Shown: positions 15,955 through 24,953, counted from the stretch's first letter. The stretch: DNA of 45,675 bases from Rhodocyclales bacterium (GCA_016235805.1 JACRIY010000005.1:1-45675); one strand, 5' to 3'. Notes: generated from the letters alone by a model not told the origin. Program-made: numbers and translations.

Positions 15955-16331
15955 AAATCGACAGTCTCGACCACCTCGTCCTCACTGTGCGCGACATCGA
16001 CGCCAGCATCGCGTTCTATGTCGATGTGCTCGGCATGGAAGCGGTGACATTCGGCGCCGGCCGCCGTGCGCTGGCTTTCGGCCGGCAGAAGATCAACCTG
16101 CATCCGGCATCCGCGCCGCTCAAGCCGCACGCGGCGACGCCGATGCCCGGCTCGGCCGACCTCTGTCTGCTGACATCGACGCCGGTCGCGGAGGTCATCG
16201 CGCATCTTGGCCGACAAGGCGTGACGGTCGAGGAAGGCCCGGTGCCGCGCACCGGCGCCACCGGTCCCATCCTTTCGGTGTACTTTCGCGACCCGGACGG
16301 CAACTTGATCGAAGTCTCGAATCCGGCCTGA
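15951..16331 (+). CDS. VOC-family (glyoxalase/dioxygenase-like) protein
   Basis: A 126-residue single VOC domain with two beta-alpha-beta-beta-beta units. It starts with DSLDHLVLTVRDIDASIAFY and ends with YFRDPDGNLIEVS, the two conserved edges of the fold; the candidate metal ligands are His8 and the C-terminal Glu. The P. aeruginosa itaconate locus contains a member of the same superfamily (PA0880, annotated as a ring-cleaving dioxygenase). Its reaction there is not established. It is translationally coupled to the methyltransferase in front and followed after two bases by the thioesterase. Confidence 0.82.
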   Translation: MKIDSLDHLVLTVRDIDASIAFYVDVLGMEAVTFGAGRRALAFGRQKINLHPASAPLKPHAATPMPGSADLCLLTSTPVAEVIAHLGRQGVTVEEGPVPRTGATGPILSVYFRDPDGNLIEVSNPA

Positions 16332-16333
16332 GC

Positions 16334-16813
16334 ATGTCCGAGCAAAATCGCCGTAGCGCCAGCGCCGACTTTTCGGGCGAAGCGGAGGACTTTCCCCTGC
16401 CGCCGCCGAACTTTCACAATCCATTCCTCGACCTGGTCGGTGTCGAGGCCGACGGCATCGGCCCGGGATGGGCGCGCATCGTACTTGAACCGCGCGCCGA
16501 ACTTTCCAACATGCACGGCGCGGTTCACGGCGGCGTGATCATGACCCTGCTCGATACCACCATGGCGCGCGCAGCTATGGCGCAGCAGGGCTTTCGTCTC
16601 TCGGTGGTGTCGACCGGCGTGACCACCAACTTTCTGCGACCTGCCGCGGGACGCCTGACTGTCGAAGCCCGCGCGATCGGCGGCGGTCGCTCCACCTGCT
16701 TTTGCGAGGCGGAAGTGAAGGATGGGGCCGGCCAGGTCGTGGCCAAGGGCCTCGGCACCTTCAAGTACCAGAAGCCGCCGCGGGAGGCTTCAGCGGCCGA
16801 GGCCATCGAATGA
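16334..16813 (+). CDS. PaaI-family thioesterase
   Basis: A 159-residue hotdog thioesterase of the PaaI/YdiI type. The signature LSNMHGAVHGGVIMTLLDTTMA (about residues 56-77) contains the HGG turn and the catalytic Asp (D73 region) of the central helix. The TGVTTNFLRPAAGRLTVEARA segment also fits. It hydrolyses acyl-CoA esters and may release CoA from dead-end intermediates of the pathway encoded around it (inference). The ATG at 16334 lies two bases after the VOC stop, and the gene overlaps the MFS gene by 4 bases (ATGA). Confidence 0.82.
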   Translation: MSEQNRRSASADFSGEAEDFPLPPPNFHNPFLDLVGVEADGIGPGWARIVLEPRAELSNMHGAVHGGVIMTLLDTTMARAAMAQQGFRLSVVSTGVTTNFLRPAAGRLTVEARAIGGGRSTCFCEAEVKDGAGQVVAKGLGTFKYQKPPREASAAEAIE

Positions 16814-18015
16814 CGACTTCTGCTGCCGTGGGTGGCGACATCAAGCGCAACGTCGCGCTGCTGGCCGGCTGCCAGGCGCTGCTGCTGTGCAATGCCGTGA
16901 CCCTGATCGCGGTCAACGGTCTGGCCGGCGCCAAGCTGGCGCCGACGCCGGCGCTGGCGACGCTGACCGTCACCGGCTACGTGATCGGCACCGCGCTGAC
17001 GACGCTGCCGGCTTCCGCCTTCATGAAGCGCTACGGGCGTCGCGCCGGCTTCATGCTCGGCGGCCTGCTCGGCATCCTCGGCGGCATCACCTGCGCCACG
17101 GCGGTCACCATCGGCAGCTTCTGGCTGCTGTGCTTCGGCACCCTGTGCGCCGGCACCTACAACGCCTTCGGCCTGCAATACCGCTTCGCCGCCGCCGACA
17201 TGGCGCCCGCCGACTGGAAGCCGAAGGCGATTTCGCTGACCCTGGCCGGCGGCATCGCCGGCGGCTTCATCGGCCCCTGGGCCGGCAAGATCACGCGCGA
17301 CCTTTGGGCCGTCGAGTTCGCCGCCACCTATGCCACGCTGTCGGTGTTCGCGGTCGTCGCGATGCTGATCGCCAGCCGTTTGCGCGTGCCCGACATGGCG
17401 GGCGGGGCGCAGGCCGGCGCGGGGCGTCCGTTGCCGGTGATCGCCCGCCAGCCCGCCTTCGTCGTCGCGGTGCTGGCGGCAGCGCTGGGCTACGGCACCA
17501 TGAACCTTTTGATGGCGGCGACGCCGCTGGCGATGGACATCTGCGGCCTGCCTTTCGGCGACGCCGCCTTCGTCCTGCAATGGCACGTGCTCGGCATGTA
17601 CGGGCCGTCATTCTTCACCGGCGGCCTGATCAAGCGCTTCGGCGTGCTCAACATCCTGATGGCCGGCGTGGCGTTGATGGTGGCCTGCATAGGCTTCGCG
17701 CTGTCCGGCGTCACGCTGTTGCATTTCTGGTGGGCCCTGTTCCTGCTCGGCATCGGCTGGAACTTCCTCTACATCGGCGGCACCACGCTGCTCACCGAGA
17801 CCTACCGCCCCGAGGAACGGGCCAAGGTGCAGGGCAGCAACGACTTCATGGTGTTCGGTGTGCAGGCCGTGTCCTCGGTCTCCGCCGGCGCCCTGGTCCT
17901 CGGCGGCGGGTGGACCCTGCTCAACCTTTACGCGATTCCCGCCGTGTTCGTCATCGCGGTCGCCGTCGTCGCGCTGATCCTGCACCGTCGCCGGCTTGCC
18001 GCCGGTGCCGCCTGA
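16810..18015 (+). CDS. major facilitator superfamily transporter
   Basis: A 401-residue membrane protein with about twelve hydrophobic segments arranged as two six-helix halves. The loop between helices 2 and 3 has the MFS pattern KRYGRRAGFMLGG (about residues 74-86), and the corresponding loop of the second half is GGLIKRFG. The ATG at 16810 overlaps the thioesterase stop. It is in the same transcription unit as the itaconate-like genes, so it may import or export the acid or an intermediate. The substrate cannot be read from the sequence. With the Liv and TRAP binding proteins it is the third transport function in the cluster. Confidence 0.82.
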   Translation: MTTSAAVGGDIKRNVALLAGCQALLLCNAVTLIAVNGLAGAKLAPTPALATLTVTGYVIGTALTTLPASAFMKRYGRRAGFMLGGLLGILGGITCATAVTIGSFWLLCFGTLCAGTYNAFGLQYRFAAADMAPADWKPKAISLTLAGGIAGGFIGPWAGKITRDLWAVEFAATYATLSVFAVVAMLIASRLRVPDMAGGAQAGAGRPLPVIARQPAFVVAVLAAALGYGTMNLLMAATPLAMDICGLPFGDAAFVLQWHVLGMYGPSFFTGGLIKRFGVLNILMAGVALMVACIGFALSGVTLLHFWWALFLLGIGWNFLYIGGTTLLTETYRPEERAKVQGSNDFMVFGVQAVSSVSAGALVLGGGWTLLNLYAIPAVFVIAVAVVALILHRRRLAAGAA

Positions 18016-18028
18016 TTCGGAGCATCCC

Positions 18029-19141
18029 ATGTCGCAGCTTTTTTCGCCCCATGCCATCGGCCGCCTGAAACTGTCCAACCGCATCGTCATCGCGCCGATG
18101 TGCCAGTACTCCGCCGTCGATGGCAATGCCAACGACTGGCACCTCATGCACCTGGGCAAGCTCGCGCTGTCCGGCGCCGGCCTGCTGATCATCGAGGCCA
18201 CCGCCGTCGAACCCGAGGGCCGCATCACGCCCGGCGGCCTCGGGCTGTGGAACGATGCCAACGAAGCGGCGCTGCGCCGGGTGCTGACTTCGGTAAGGGA
18301 ATACAGTCGCATGCCGATCGCGATCCAGTTGGCCCATGCCGGGCGCAAGGCCTCGAGCCACAAGCCCTGGGACGGCGGCCAACAGGTGGCGCTGGACCAG
18401 GGTGGCTGGATCGCCAGCGCACCCTCGGCGATTCCGCATGCCGCGCACGAACTGCCACCGGCGGCGCTCGACGAGGCGGGCCTGGAGCGCGTGCTGAAGG
18501 CCTTCGTCGCCGCCGCCGAACGCGCGGTACGCCTCGGCGTCGATGCCATCGAACTGCATGCCGCCCATGGCTACCTGTTGCACCAGTTCCTCTCTCCGCT
18601 GGCCAACCAGCGCGGCGACGAGTACGGCGGCACGCTGGAAAATCGCATGCGCTTTCCGCTGGCGGTATTCGACGCCGTGCACCGGGCGGTCGGCGACCGC
18701 ATCGAGGTCGGCGTGCGAATTTCCGCTACCGACTGGGTCGAGGGCGGCTGGGACATCGAGCAGAGCGTGGTCTTCGCCAACGCGCTGCGCGAGCGCGGCC
18801 TGGCCTTCATCCACGTCTCGAGCGGCGGCGTCTCGCCATTGCAGAAGATCGCGCTCGGACCGGGCTACCAGGTGCACCTGGCGGAACGCATCAGGCGTGA
18901 AACCGGCCTGCCGACCATGGCCGTGGGACTGATTACGGAACCGAAGCAGGCCGAGGACATCATCGCGTCGGGTCAGGCGGATTTCGTCGCCCTGGCGCGC
19001 GGCATCCTCTACGACCCGCACTGGCCCTGGCACGCGGCGGCCGAACTTGGCGCCACGGTGGTGGCGCCGCCTCAATACTGGCGCTGCCCGCCGCGCGAGC
19101 ACGCGAACCTGTTCGGCGACATCCGCACCGCGCAGCGCTGA
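18029..19141 (+). CDS. Old Yellow Enzyme family NADH:flavin oxidoreductase (YqjM-like)
   Basis: A 370-residue FMN-dependent TIM barrel. Family marks are LSNRIVIAPMCQYSA, with the cysteine typical of the YqjM (thermophilic-like) subgroup, then HAGRKAS, the IELHAAHGYLLHQFLSPLANQR block with catalytic His residues, and ARGILYDPHWPW near the C-terminus. These enzymes reduce activated C=C bonds of enones, enals or related compounds. The ATG at 18029 starts 13 bases after the MFS stop. As last gene of the run it may reduce an unsaturated intermediate or substrate (inference). Confidence 0.87.
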   Translation: MSQLFSPHAIGRLKLSNRIVIAPMCQYSAVDGNANDWHLMHLGKLALSGAGLLIIEATAVEPEGRITPGGLGLWNDANEAALRRVLTSVREYSRMPIAIQLAHAGRKASSHKPWDGGQQVALDQGGWIASAPSAIPHAAHELPPAALDEAGLERVLKAFVAAAERAVRLGVDAIELHAAHGYLLHQFLSPLANQRGDEYGGTLENRMRFPLAVFDAVHRAVGDRIEVGVRISATDWVEGGWDIEQSVVFANALRERGLAFIHVSSGGVSPLQKIALGPGYQVHLAERIRRETGLPTMAVGLITEPKQAEDIIASGQADFVALARGILYDPHWPWHAAAELGATVVAPPQYWRCPPREHANLFGDIRTAQR

Positions 19142-19166
19142 ACGCGGCGCGGCTGTCGCGCGCAAC

Positions 19167-19979
19167 TCAGCTCGACATCAGCACCGGCACGGTCATGTGC
19201 TGCATGATGTAGCGCGAACCAGCGCCACGGCTGACGAAGGGGAAGCCGATCTGGCCGTGGGCACCCATCACCAGCAGGTCGGCGCTGCGGTCGCTGATGC
19301 GGTTGAGCAGCAGGTCCATGATGCCGAAATCCTCCACCACCAGCACTTCCGGCTTGGCCGTGACGCCATGGTCGGCGAGGTGGCGCACCGCGCTGGCGCA
19401 GGAGGCATCGGCATCCTCGCGACGGGTGGCGAAGGAAAGCACCCAGGCGTCCTCGCAGCCTTCCAGCAGCGGCAGTGCGTCGTTCAAGGCGTGCGCCGCT
19501 TCGCGCGCGTCGTTCCAGGCGATCATCGGCCGCTTGCCGACCGCGGTGAAATCGCCGGCGTAGGGAATCACCAGTACCGGCCGGCCGCAGTCGAGCACCA
19601 CGTCCATGACAAAGTCCTCGGGCAGCAGGTTGTTGCCGCCGCGCTCGCGTTGGCCGAGGATGACCAGGTCGGCATGGCGCGCCTGGTTGGTGACGTGGCG
19701 CAACACTTCGGTTTCGCTGCCGCGATTGATGTCGATCCATTCGGCGCGCGCCAGTCCGTTGGCGGCCTTTTCGAAGGCGGACTTGCTCGCGTCGCGCGCC
19801 GCGACATAGTCGGCACTGGGCCAGGTGGCAACCACACCGACGTGCTGCGCCTGCGCAAGCTGGCCGAAGACGCCGATCAGCCGTGCGCCGTGCTGGCGTG
19901 CAAGGTTGACGGCAAGGGCAAGACGGACGCCGGCGCGTTCGCCGGCATCGAGATGGACCATCAGGTTCTTGAGCGACAT
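19167..19979 (-). CDS. tandem-domain universal stress protein
   Basis: A 270-residue protein with two UspA domains (about residues 1-140 and 150-270). The second domain ends with the nucleotide-binding pattern GAHGQIGFPFVSRGAGS and the strand MTVPVLMSS; the first has ILGQRERGG and CGRPVLVIPYAG. USPs bind ATP or other nucleotides and respond to stress or growth arrest; no specific role can be read. The start ATG (MSLKNLMVHLD) is where the fold begins; the open frame upstream overlaps the next gene. It converges with the OYE gene and is about 25 bases from its stop. Confidence 0.85.
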   Translation of the reverse strand: MSLKNLMVHLDAGERAGVRLALAVNLARQHGARLIGVFGQLAQAQHVGVVATWPSADYVAARDASKSAFEKAANGLARAEWIDINRGSETEVLRHVTNQARHADLVILGQRERGGNNLLPEDFVMDVVLDCGRPVLVIPYAGDFTAVGKRPMIAWNDAREAAHALNDALPLLEGCEDAWVLSFATRREDADASCASAVRHLADHGVTAKPEVLVVEDFGIMDLLLNRISDRSADLLVMGAHGQIGFPFVSRGAGSRYIMQHMTVPVLMSS

Positions 19980-20018
19980 GGTAGGCAACACCCTGCAAAG
20001 TTGAATGAATAAAGCCGA

Positions 20019-20033
20019 CCCCAGTGACTGGGG
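20019..20033. terminator. small hairpin between the unknown gene and the stress-protein gene
   Basis: CCCCAG (20019-20024), loop TGA and CTGGGG (20028-20033) form a perfect 6-bp stem in the 110-base gap between two minus-strand genes. On the minus strand only a weak T-rich stretch follows. It may terminate the upstream gene or sit in the leader of the stress-protein gene. Confidence 0.35.
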
Positions 20034-20089
20034 AACCAGACGAAGTATAGAACCAGTCCCCCGTCCGGTGGCTCGAGATGCGGCGCCCC

Positions 20090-20812
20090 TCAGCGCGGGC
20101 CCTTGTCTGCGCCGGACTTCCCCAGCCATTGCCGCATCAGTGCGGTTTCCCGCACGGTGACGACGGCGAGGAATTCGTCGGCGCCGTTCATGAAGCTGAA
20201 AGCGTCGAATCCGCGCTGCAGGAAAGAATGCAGCTCGCCGAGGCCGGCGAGGTGGGCCGGGCCGTGCATCAGCCGCAGCGAAACGCGGATCAGCGGCATG
20301 CGTGTCAGGCGATCGAGCGTCTTGCCGATCTTGTCGATCAACGCGATCTGCTGTTCCCGATCCGCGCGCCGGCCGCAGGCCCGATAGGCGGCGACGTAGG
20401 CGGGCAGGTCGATGTCGCCTTCCCTGTGCGCCTTGCGCAGGGCCAGCACCATGTCGGTGTCGAGCGACTCGGACAGCGTATCCATCTTCACCGCCTCGAG
20501 CAGCGTCAGCAATGCTCGCGCCGGCAAAACACGCACCATGACCGGCACCACCCGCGCCAGTTCTTCGTCCCGGCTGCGAAAGTCCTTGGGCCCGTAGAGG
20601 TCGCTGAGGAAGAACTCCGCGGCCGGGCGATAGCGCTCGCTGGCGAGCAAATCCGCATAGGTGGCCGCCAATCGTGCGGCCTGCCATTCCTTGAGTGCCG
20701 GATAGTCCGCCGCGGCGGGATCGGCGGCACGCGAGGCGCGCAAATCGCGCGCGGCCGCGATGCAGGCGGCCAGTTCGTGGCCTATCGCGTCCTTGTCCAG
20801 TTTGTCTTCCAT
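20090..20812 (-). CDS. conserved protein of unknown function
   Basis: A 240-residue, largely helical cytoplasmic protein with no signal peptide or membrane segment. I do not recognise a characterised domain. The segment AEFFLSDLYGPKDFRSRDEELARVVPVM (about residues 65-92) looks like a conserved block that I have seen in hypothetical proteins of betaproteobacteria. The rest is rich in Leu, Ala and Arg, with an amphipathic pattern. The ATG (MEDKLDKDAIGHELAAC) begins a good helix. It is divergent from the coniferyl-type aldehyde dehydrogenase gene, with 116 bases between the starts. Confidence 0.75.
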   Translation of the reverse strand: MEDKLDKDAIGHELAACIAAARDLRASRAADPAAADYPALKEWQAARLAATYADLLASERYRPAAEFFLSDLYGPKDFRSRDEELARVVPVMVRVLPARALLTLLEAVKMDTLSESLDTDMVLALRKAHREGDIDLPAYVAAYRACGRRADREQQIALIDKIGKTLDRLTRMPLIRVSLRLMHGPAHLAGLGELHSFLQRGFDAFSFMNGADEFLAVVTVRETALMRQWLGKSGADKGPR

Positions 20813-20928
20813 TTGGAGCGATTATCCGTCGCGGCGCTGCGGCATCGTTAGAGTCCCATGCCTAATCAGGCCAACTGCACACGCATAGACTATAAAGATA
20901 GGCTGTCCAACGGAGGAGGAACCCCGCA

Positions 20929-22374
20929 ATGAACGCCATCGAATCGGCAACACCCGCCGCGATGCCGCCCGTGCCCGACGCGGCCGCATTCAGGAGCGTC
21001 TTCGCCGCGATGCATGCCGCGACGCGACGCAACCCGGAGGTCGACCGCGGTCGCCGCCAGGCGCGGCTCGACGCGCTGCTGGCGCTGGTACATGACAACG
21101 GCGAGCGATTCGTCGACGCGATCGCGGCCGACTTCGGCCACCGTTCGGCCCACGAAACACGCCTGCTCGAACTCTTTCCCAGCCTCGAAGCGGTACGCCA
21201 CACTCGCTCGCATTTCGGTGCCTGGATGAAGCCGCAGAAGAAGTCGGCCTCGATCTGGTTCCGTCCCGGCCGGGCGCGCATCATCAACCAGCCGCTCGGC
21301 GTGGTGGGCATCATCGTGCCCTGGAACTATCCTTTGTTCCTCGCCATTTCGCCAATGGCGGCGGCGCTGGCGGCGGGCAACCGGGTCATGGTCAAGATGT
21401 CGGAATTCACGCCGCGCACCGGCGAACTGCTGGCGGAACTGGCCGCCAGGTACTTCGCCGCCGAGGATGTCTCGGTGGTGCTGGGCGACGCGACGGTGGG
21501 CGCCGATTTCGCCCGCCTGCCCTTCGACCACCTGCTGTTCACCGGCTCGACAAAGGTCGGCCACGACATCATGCGCATGGCGGCGGACAACCTGACGCCG
21601 GTGACGCTGGAACTCGGCGGCAAGTCGCCGGCCATCATCGGCGCCGGCTACCCGCTGGCCAAGGCGGCCGAGCGCATCATGGTCGGCAAGCTGCTCAATG
21701 CCGGCCAGACCTGCATTGCACCAGACTACGTGCTGGTGCCGGCCGGTCGCGAACAGGCCTTCGTCGAGGCGGCGCGCGCCGTGGTGGCGAAGTTGTTTCC
21801 GGACATGGCGGCCACGCCGGACTACACGTCGATCGTCAATGATCGCCACTACCAGCGCCTGCAGGGCTACCTTACGGACGCACGGGAACGCGGTGCGACC
21901 ATCGAGCCGTTGTCGACCGCGCAGGCCGACGACTCCCGTCGCCTCCTGCCGCCGCTGGCCCTGCTCAAGGTTGACGACGGCATGCGCGTGATGCAGGACG
22001 AGATTTTCGGCCCTCTGTTGCCTGTGCTGCCGTACAAGGATCTCGACGCTGCGATCTTCCATGTGAACCAGCATCCGCGTCCGCTGGCGCTCTACTATTT
22101 CGGCAACGACGGCGCGCAGCGCGACCGCGTGCTGAACGAAACCGTGGCCGGCGGCGTCACCATCAACGACACCCTCCTGCACATCGCGCAGGAAGAGCTG
22201 CCATTCGGCGGCGTCGGACCGAGCGGCATGGGCCATTACCATGGCATCGAAGGCTTCAGGACCTTCAGCAAGCAGAAGGCCGTCTTCTACCAGTCCGGGC
22301 TCAACGGCATGTCCCTGTTCAATCCACCCTACGGCGCCCTGTTCGAGCGCCTGACCAAGTTCCTGATTCGCTGA
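20929..22374 (+). CDS. coniferyl-aldehyde-dehydrogenase-type aldehyde dehydrogenase
   Basis: A 481-residue ALDH of the subgroup that includes coniferyl aldehyde dehydrogenases and fatty-aldehyde dehydrogenases. The catalytic cysteine is C262 in NAGQTCIAPDY and the base is E228 in LELGGKSP. The C-terminal part FSKQKAVFYQSGLNG with a hydrophobic tail is characteristic of this class-3-like subgroup. The ribosome-binding site GGAGGAGGA precedes the ATG, and a TATAAA box lies at 20891-20896. The neighbours (hydrolase, GMC and iron alcohol dehydrogenases, acyl reductase) suggest that it oxidises a fatty aldehyde rather than a lignin-derived one (inference). Confidence 0.83.
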   Translation: MNAIESATPAAMPPVPDAAAFRSVFAAMHAATRRNPEVDRGRRQARLDALLALVHDNGERFVDAIAADFGHRSAHETRLLELFPSLEAVRHTRSHFGAWMKPQKKSASIWFRPGRARIINQPLGVVGIIVPWNYPLFLAISPMAAALAAGNRVMVKMSEFTPRTGELLAELAARYFAAEDVSVVLGDATVGADFARLPFDHLLFTGSTKVGHDIMRMAADNLTPVTLELGGKSPAIIGAGYPLAKAAERIMVGKLLNAGQTCIAPDYVLVPAGREQAFVEAARAVVAKLFPDMAATPDYTSIVNDRHYQRLQGYLTDARERGATIEPLSTAQADDSRRLLPPLALLKVDDGMRVMQDEIFGPLLPVLPYKDLDAAIFHVNQHPRPLALYYFGNDGAQRDRVLNETVAGGVTINDTLLHIAQEELPFGGVGPSGMGHYHGIEGFRTFSKQKAVFYQSGLNGMSLFNPPYGALFERLTKFLIR

Positions 22375-22383
22375 AAGTCGGCG

Positions 22384-23295
22384 ATGGCGGCACGGCAACT
22401 GCGCTGGCTACTGTTCGGCGAACTGCTGATCTACGGCGTGCTCGGCATCTGGCTGATGGCGCGCGGCCAGACACCGCTCGAGGCGGCGGGATTCGGAGTG
22501 GCGGTTTTTCTCGCCGTTCGCCTGTGCCTGGTCCTGGCGACCTTTGGTTTGATGCTGCGGGGGGCGAGCCCGGTTCCCGAGAAGTTGCGCATCGGCCCGC
22601 TACAGGCGCTGCGCATGGTGTTCGAGGAATATGCCGCTCTGGTCGTCCTGTTCACCGTGATCCAGCCCTTCGAGAAATTCTGGCTGGGCCCCGACCGGCT
22701 CGGCCATTGCGCGACGCGCCGGCTGCCACTGCTGCTGATCCACGGCTACCAGTGCAATCGCGGCTTCTGGATCTGGATGCGTTGGCGCCTCGAAACGGCG
22801 GGCTGGACCGTGGCGACCCACAGCATGGAGCCGGTGTGGACCGAGATCGACAATTACGCCGACGGGATCGAACGACGCATCGACGAAGTGCTGGCGGCCA
22901 CGGGTGCGCCGCAGGTGATCCTGGTCTGCCACAGCATGGGTGGCCTGGCTGCGCGTGCCTACCTGCGACGCCATGGCAAGGGCAAGGTGGCACGCATGAT
23001 CACGCTCGGCTCCGTGCATCACGGCACCATGCTGGCGGAGCTGGGTATCGGCCCGAACGCGCGGCAGATGCGCATCGGCAACCCCTGGCTGGTCGCGCTC
23101 GGCGCCCCCGGCGCGGTGCCATTGCCGGAAGGCTCGGTATCCATTTTCAGCCACCACGACAACTACGTGTTTCCGCAGGAGACTGCCTCGCGGCTGGAAG
23201 GCGCCACCAACATTGCCATCAGCGGCGTCAGCCATCTGGGCATGGCCTTTTCGCCACGGTTGCTGGGCAGCCTGTCGGCAGCGCTCGAAGCATAG
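22384..23295 (+). CDS. membrane-anchored alpha/beta hydrolase (lipase/esterase-like)
   Basis: A 303-residue protein. The first about 100 residues hold three hydrophobic segments (residues about 7-25, 34-58 and 78-95), which would anchor it in the inner membrane. The hydrolase domain begins with PLLLIHGYQCNRGFWIWM, which provides the oxyanion hole, and has the nucleophile S184 in VCHSMGGLA. The catalytic His is likely in SGVSHLGMAF. It probably cleaves a lipid ester. It starts nine bases after the aldehyde dehydrogenase stop and precedes the GMC gene, all in one direction. Substrate unknown. Confidence 0.8.
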   Translation: MAARQLRWLLFGELLIYGVLGIWLMARGQTPLEAAGFGVAVFLAVRLCLVLATFGLMLRGASPVPEKLRIGPLQALRMVFEEYAALVVLFTVIQPFEKFWLGPDRLGHCATRRLPLLLIHGYQCNRGFWIWMRWRLETAGWTVATHSMEPVWTEIDNYADGIERRIDEVLAATGAPQVILVCHSMGGLAARAYLRRHGKGKVARMITLGSVHHGTMLAELGIGPNARQMRIGNPWLVALGAPGAVPLPEGSVSIFSHHDNYVFPQETASRLEGATNIAISGVSHLGMAFSPRLLGSLSAALEA

Positions 23296-23322
23296 TTTTG
23301 ACTCTGAATGATCGGGAACGTC

Positions 23323-24927
23323 ATGAATGAATTCGATTACGTCGTAGTTGGCGGAGGTGCCGGAGGCTGTGCCGTGGCCGGTCGCCTTTCGGAAGATCCG
23401 GCCGTCAGCGTGTGCCTGCTGGAAGCGGGCAAGGGCGACGACCAACTGCTGATCAAGGTGCCCTTCTGCACTGCGCTGATGCTGCCGACCTCGATCAATA
23501 ACTGGGCCTTCGAAACCGTGCCGCAGCCGGGCCTTAATGGCCGGCGCGGTTACATGCCGCGCGGCAAGGCATTGGGCGGTTCGACCTCGATCAACGCGAT
23601 GGTATATACGCGCGGCCATCCTTGGGATTACGACCATTGGGCGGCGTTGGGCAATGAGGGCTGGTCCTGGCGGGATGTGTTGCCCTATTTCAGGAAATCT
23701 GAGCACAACGAGAACTTCGGCGGTGAGTACCACGGACAGGACGGACCGCTCAACGTTGCAAATCTGCGTTCGATGAATCCCTTCCAGGAAATCTATCTCG
23801 AAGCGGCACGCCAGAGCGGGTTCAAGCTGGTCGACGACTTCAACGGCGCCGACCAAGAAGGCATCGGCATCTACCAGGTCATGCAGAAGAATGGCGAGCG
23901 CTGGAACGCCGCCCGCGCCTATCTGGCACCGCATATGGCAAGCCGCCCCAACCTGACGGTGATCACGCAGGCGCGGGCGCGGCGAATAGTGTTTGCGGGC
24001 AAGCGGGCCAGCGGCGTGGAGTTTCAGCAGGGCGGCGAAGCCAGGACCTTCCGGGCGAAACGCGAAGTTATCCTGGCAGCAGGCGCGATCCAGTCGCCGC
24101 AGTTGCTGATGCTGTCGGGCGTCGGCGCCGGCGAGGAGTTGCAGCGGTTCGGCATCCCCGTGATCCACGACCTTCCCGGCGTCGGCAAGAACCTGCAGGA
24201 CCATCCCGACTATGTCTTCAACTACCGCGCCAAGTCGCTGGACCTGCTCGGCATCTCGCTTGGCGGCTCGTTGCAGATGATGAAGGAGATCGGTCGTTAC
24301 CGGCGCGAGCGCACCGGCATGATGAGCTCGAACGGCGCCGAAGGCGGCGGCTTCCTGCGCCGCTTTCCGGATTCGCCGGCGCCGGAATACCAACTGCACT
24401 TCGTGGTCGGCATGATCGACAGTCATGCGCGCAAACTGCATCTGGGACACGGCTATTCCTGCCATATCTGCCTGCTGCGGCCGAAGAGCGTCGGCATGCT
24501 GGCACTGGCCAGCGCCGATGCATTTGCAGCACCCCGCATCGATCCGAATTTTTTCGGACATGCCGACGATCTCGAAGCCATGGTCGACGGCTTCAAGCTG
24601 ACCCGCAAGCTGATGGATGCGCCGATCCTCGCGGGTATCCGCACCGGCGAGGTCTATACGGAAGGAATCCATTCCGACGATGCGATACGCGACGAGCTCC
24701 GGCAGCGCTCCGACACCATCTATCACCCGATCGGAACCTGCAAGATGGGCAACGATGCGATGGCCGTGGTCGATTCGCGGCTGCGCGTGCGCGGCCTCCA
24801 AGGCCTGCGCGTGGTCGATGCATCCATCATGCCGACGCTGATCGGCGGCAATACCACCGCGCCGACGCTGATGATCGGCGAAAAGGCCGCCGAGATGATA
24901 CGCAGCGACGCCGCGGGCGCGGTTTGA
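23323..24927 (+). CDS. GMC-family FAD-dependent alcohol dehydrogenase
   Basis: A 534-residue GMC oxidoreductase. The FAD motif is YVVVGGGAGGCAVAGRLSE at the N-terminus, the GMC signature 1 region is RGKALGGSTSINAMVYTRG and the C-terminal part has YHPIGTCKMG with the catalytic His and GGNTTAPTLMIGEKAA. The start at 23323 is preferred because the FAD fold follows at once; an in-frame ATG at 23308 adds five residues. AlkJ and choline dehydrogenase belong to this group, and AlkJ oxidises medium-chain alcohols, passing electrons to the respiratory chain. The context suggests oxidation of fatty alcohols (inference). Confidence 0.87.
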   Translation: MNEFDYVVVGGGAGGCAVAGRLSEDPAVSVCLLEAGKGDDQLLIKVPFCTALMLPTSINNWAFETVPQPGLNGRRGYMPRGKALGGSTSINAMVYTRGHPWDYDHWAALGNEGWSWRDVLPYFRKSEHNENFGGEYHGQDGPLNVANLRSMNPFQEIYLEAARQSGFKLVDDFNGADQEGIGIYQVMQKNGERWNAARAYLAPHMASRPNLTVITQARARRIVFAGKRASGVEFQQGGEARTFRAKREVILAAGAIQSPQLLMLSGVGAGEELQRFGIPVIHDLPGVGKNLQDHPDYVFNYRAKSLDLLGISLGGSLQMMKEIGRYRRERTGMMSSNGAEGGGFLRRFPDSPAPEYQLHFVVGMIDSHARKLHLGHGYSCHICLLRPKSVGMLALASADAFAAPRIDPNFFGHADDLEAMVDGFKLTRKLMDAPILAGIRTGEVYTEGIHSDDAIRDELRQRSDTIYHPIGTCKMGNDAMAVVDSRLRVRGLQGLRVVDASIMPTLIGGNTTAPTLMIGEKAAEMIRSDAAGAV

Positions 24928-24938
24928 TTCGGCATCCG

Positions 24939-24953
24939 GCCTGGAATCCAGGC
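24939..24953 (+). terminator. short hairpin after the GMC gene
   Basis: GCCTGG, loop AAT and CCAGGC form a perfect 6-bp stem 12 bases after the GMC stop. No T-run follows, so termination would be weak or Rho-assisted. The rest of the gap 24954-25101 shows no clear gene or RNA. Confidence 0.35.

Noticed and set aside
20881..20928. Full sigma70 promoter before the coniferyl-type aldehyde dehydrogenase
   Set aside because: TATAAA at 20891-20896 is a good -10 box, but no acceptable -35 hexamer lies 16-18 bases upstream, so only the -10 box is mentioned.
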